Source: Pseudomonadota bacterium
GTDB taxonomy: Bacteria > Pseudomonadota > Gammaproteobacteria > Steroidobacterales > Steroidobacteraceae
Assembly: GCA_021826035.1 (NCBI GenBank)
Contig: JAKBBE010000055.1
Location: 1-16,269, forward strand
Reading direction: 5' to 3'
DNA: 16,269 nt
Below, one piece after another: positions 15,492-16,269 of the stretch (within the stretch, counting starts at the first letter, position 1; each line of letters opens with the position of its first letter). Position numbers and translations under genes: made by a program. The notes under the pieces were generated by a model. The model was not told where the DNA came from. It made no database searches and worked only from the letters and a program-made list of their open reading frames with translations.

Positions 15492-15506
15492 GTGCCGCCG
15501 CGGCAC
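15492..15506. repeat. 15-base palindrome upstream of aroC
   Basis: GTGCCGC (15492-15498) and GCGGCAC (15500-15506) are exact reverse complements around one central C. It lies 22 bases before the aroC start, in the 78-bp prmB-aroC gap. It could be an operator-like site or an mRNA hairpin next to the ribosome site. The arms are GC-only apart from one base pair, so chance is plausible. Confidence 0.3.
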
Positions 15507-15548
15507 CGGTCCCATCCGTCCGGGCCGGGCGCGGCTGTTCGCAGTGTA

Positions 15549-16269
15549 CTATGCGCCCGCGCGTCGGGCGCGGGGCGCATCGTCGGCAGGCAACTGCTCG
15601 GCCGCGAGCAGAAACACCCCACCGCCGCCGCGCTCGAACTGCAGCCACAGGAACGGCAACTGCGGGAACGCGCGCGCGAGGGCCACCTCGGTATTGCCCA
15701 CCTCGACGATCAACGCCCCGCCGGGCCGCAGATGCCGGCGCGCCTCGGCGAGCAGCACCCGCACCGAGTCGAGCCCAGCGCGGCCGGAGGTCAGCGCGAG
15801 TGCCGGCTCATGCCGGTACTCCGGCGGGAGCGAGGCGAACTCGCGCATCCCGACATACGGCGGATTCGCCACGATCAGGTCGTAACGCGTCGCACGCAGG
15901 GCGCTGAAGTGATCGGACTGCACCAGATGCACCCGCCGCCCGAGACGGTGCCGGCGCACGTTGCGCGCCGCCACCTCGAGCGCCTCGGCAGAGATGTCCG
16001 CGGCATCGACCTGCGCCCAGGGCAGCGCTTTGGCACAGGCGATGGCAATGCAGCCCGAACCGCAGCCCATGTCGAGCACCCGTGTGATGCGCCGCGGCTC
16101 AAGCCACGGCGCGAAGCGCCGCTCGATCAGCTCGGCGATCGCAGAGCGCGGAATGAGCACGCGAGCATCGACGTAAAACGGCAGTCCCGCGAACCAGCTC
16201 TCCCCGGTGAGGTAGGGCGCCGGGATGCGCTCCTCGATGCGCCGCGTGAGCAGTGCGCGCACCCGCTCC
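15549..16269 (-). CDS. prmB: 50S ribosomal protein L3 N(5)-glutamine methyltransferase PrmB, 5' end outside window
   Basis: An S-adenosylmethionine-dependent enzyme that methylates a glutamine of ribosomal protein L3. About 239 codons are visible. The family is about 300-310 residues, so roughly 65-70 N-terminal residues lie beyond the right edge. Visible motifs: ERIPAPYLTGESWFAGLPFYVD, VLIPRS, the SAM-binding VLDMGCGSGCIAIACA, the catalytic NPPY (in IVANPPYVG) and EYRHEPALAL. The C-terminal part has GNTEVALARAFPQLPFLWL and GGGGVFLLAAEQL, which separate PrmB from the release-factor enzyme PrmC. The stop is TAG at 15549. prmB-aroC is a known gammaproteobacterial pair and supports the call. Confidence 0.94.
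   Translation of the reverse strand, partial: ERVRALLTRRIEERIPAPYLTGESWFAGLPFYVDARVLIPRSAIAELIERRFAPWLEPRRITRVLDMGCGSGCIAIACAKALPWAQVDAADISAEALEVAARNVRRHRLGRRVHLVQSDHFSALRATRYDLIVANPPYVGMREFASLPPEYRHEPALALTSGRAGLDSVRVLLAEARRHLRPGGALIVEVGNTEVALARAFPQLPFLWLQFERGGGGVFLLAAEQLPADDAPRARRAGA

Noticed and set aside
1..16269. CRISPR arrays, tRNA or rRNA genes, insertion sequences, phage genes, toxin-antitoxin or defence genes.
   Set aside because: None was seen by reading. Nearly all bases are covered by conserved chromosomal genes, and no regularly spaced repeats, tRNA-like cloverleaf or transposase motifs are visible.

Overview
The window is about 16.3 kb of GC-rich, densely coding chromosome. The gene content and order point to a gammaproteobacterium: a prmB-aroC pair, a fimV-truA-accD-folC-dedD-cvpA-purF block, and a cyclophilin-lpxH pair are all gammaproteobacterial arrangements. 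LpxH shows an outer membrane with lipid A, and FimV suggests type IV pili. The sequence does not let me name a genus. Apart from the rightward cyclophilin-lpxH pair at the left edge, every gene lies on the minus strand.

Left edge (1-1363, plus strand): the 3' part of a cyclophilin-type peptidyl-prolyl isomerase gene with a Pro/Ala/Thr/Ser-rich tail, then lpxH (lipid A synthesis) overlapping it by GTGA. A 15-bp perfect inverted repeat (1348-1389) spans the lpxH stop codon and lies between the two converging transcription units.

Envelope-stress-like module (1398-4206, minus strand): an OmpR-family response regulator, an EnvZ-type sensor kinase and a small exported LTxxQ (Spy/CpxP-like) protein. 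The kinase's periplasmic domain and the tail of the Spy-like protein share a 17-position Met/Pro pattern, MxMxMxPPQPPxPPxPP. This is the most unusual observation in the window.

Biosynthetic block (4295-11392, minus strand, transcribed truA to glycerate kinase): truA (tRNA pseudouridine), accD (fatty acid synthesis), folC (folate polyglutamylation), a dedD-like SPOR protein, cvpA, purF (first step of purine synthesis) and a glycerate 2-kinase overlapping the purF end. The order matches the E. coli truA-accD-folC-dedD-cvpA-purF region, but no dedA and no trpFBA lies between truA and accD.

Right side (11392-16269, minus strand): prmB (5' end outside the window), aroC, a 239-bp AT-richer promoter region, and fimV, whose stop codon overlaps the truA start. 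No tRNA, rRNA, CRISPR array, insertion sequence or phage gene is visible. Most of the window is conserved housekeeping sequence. The only candidate for something new is the regulator-kinase-Spy module.
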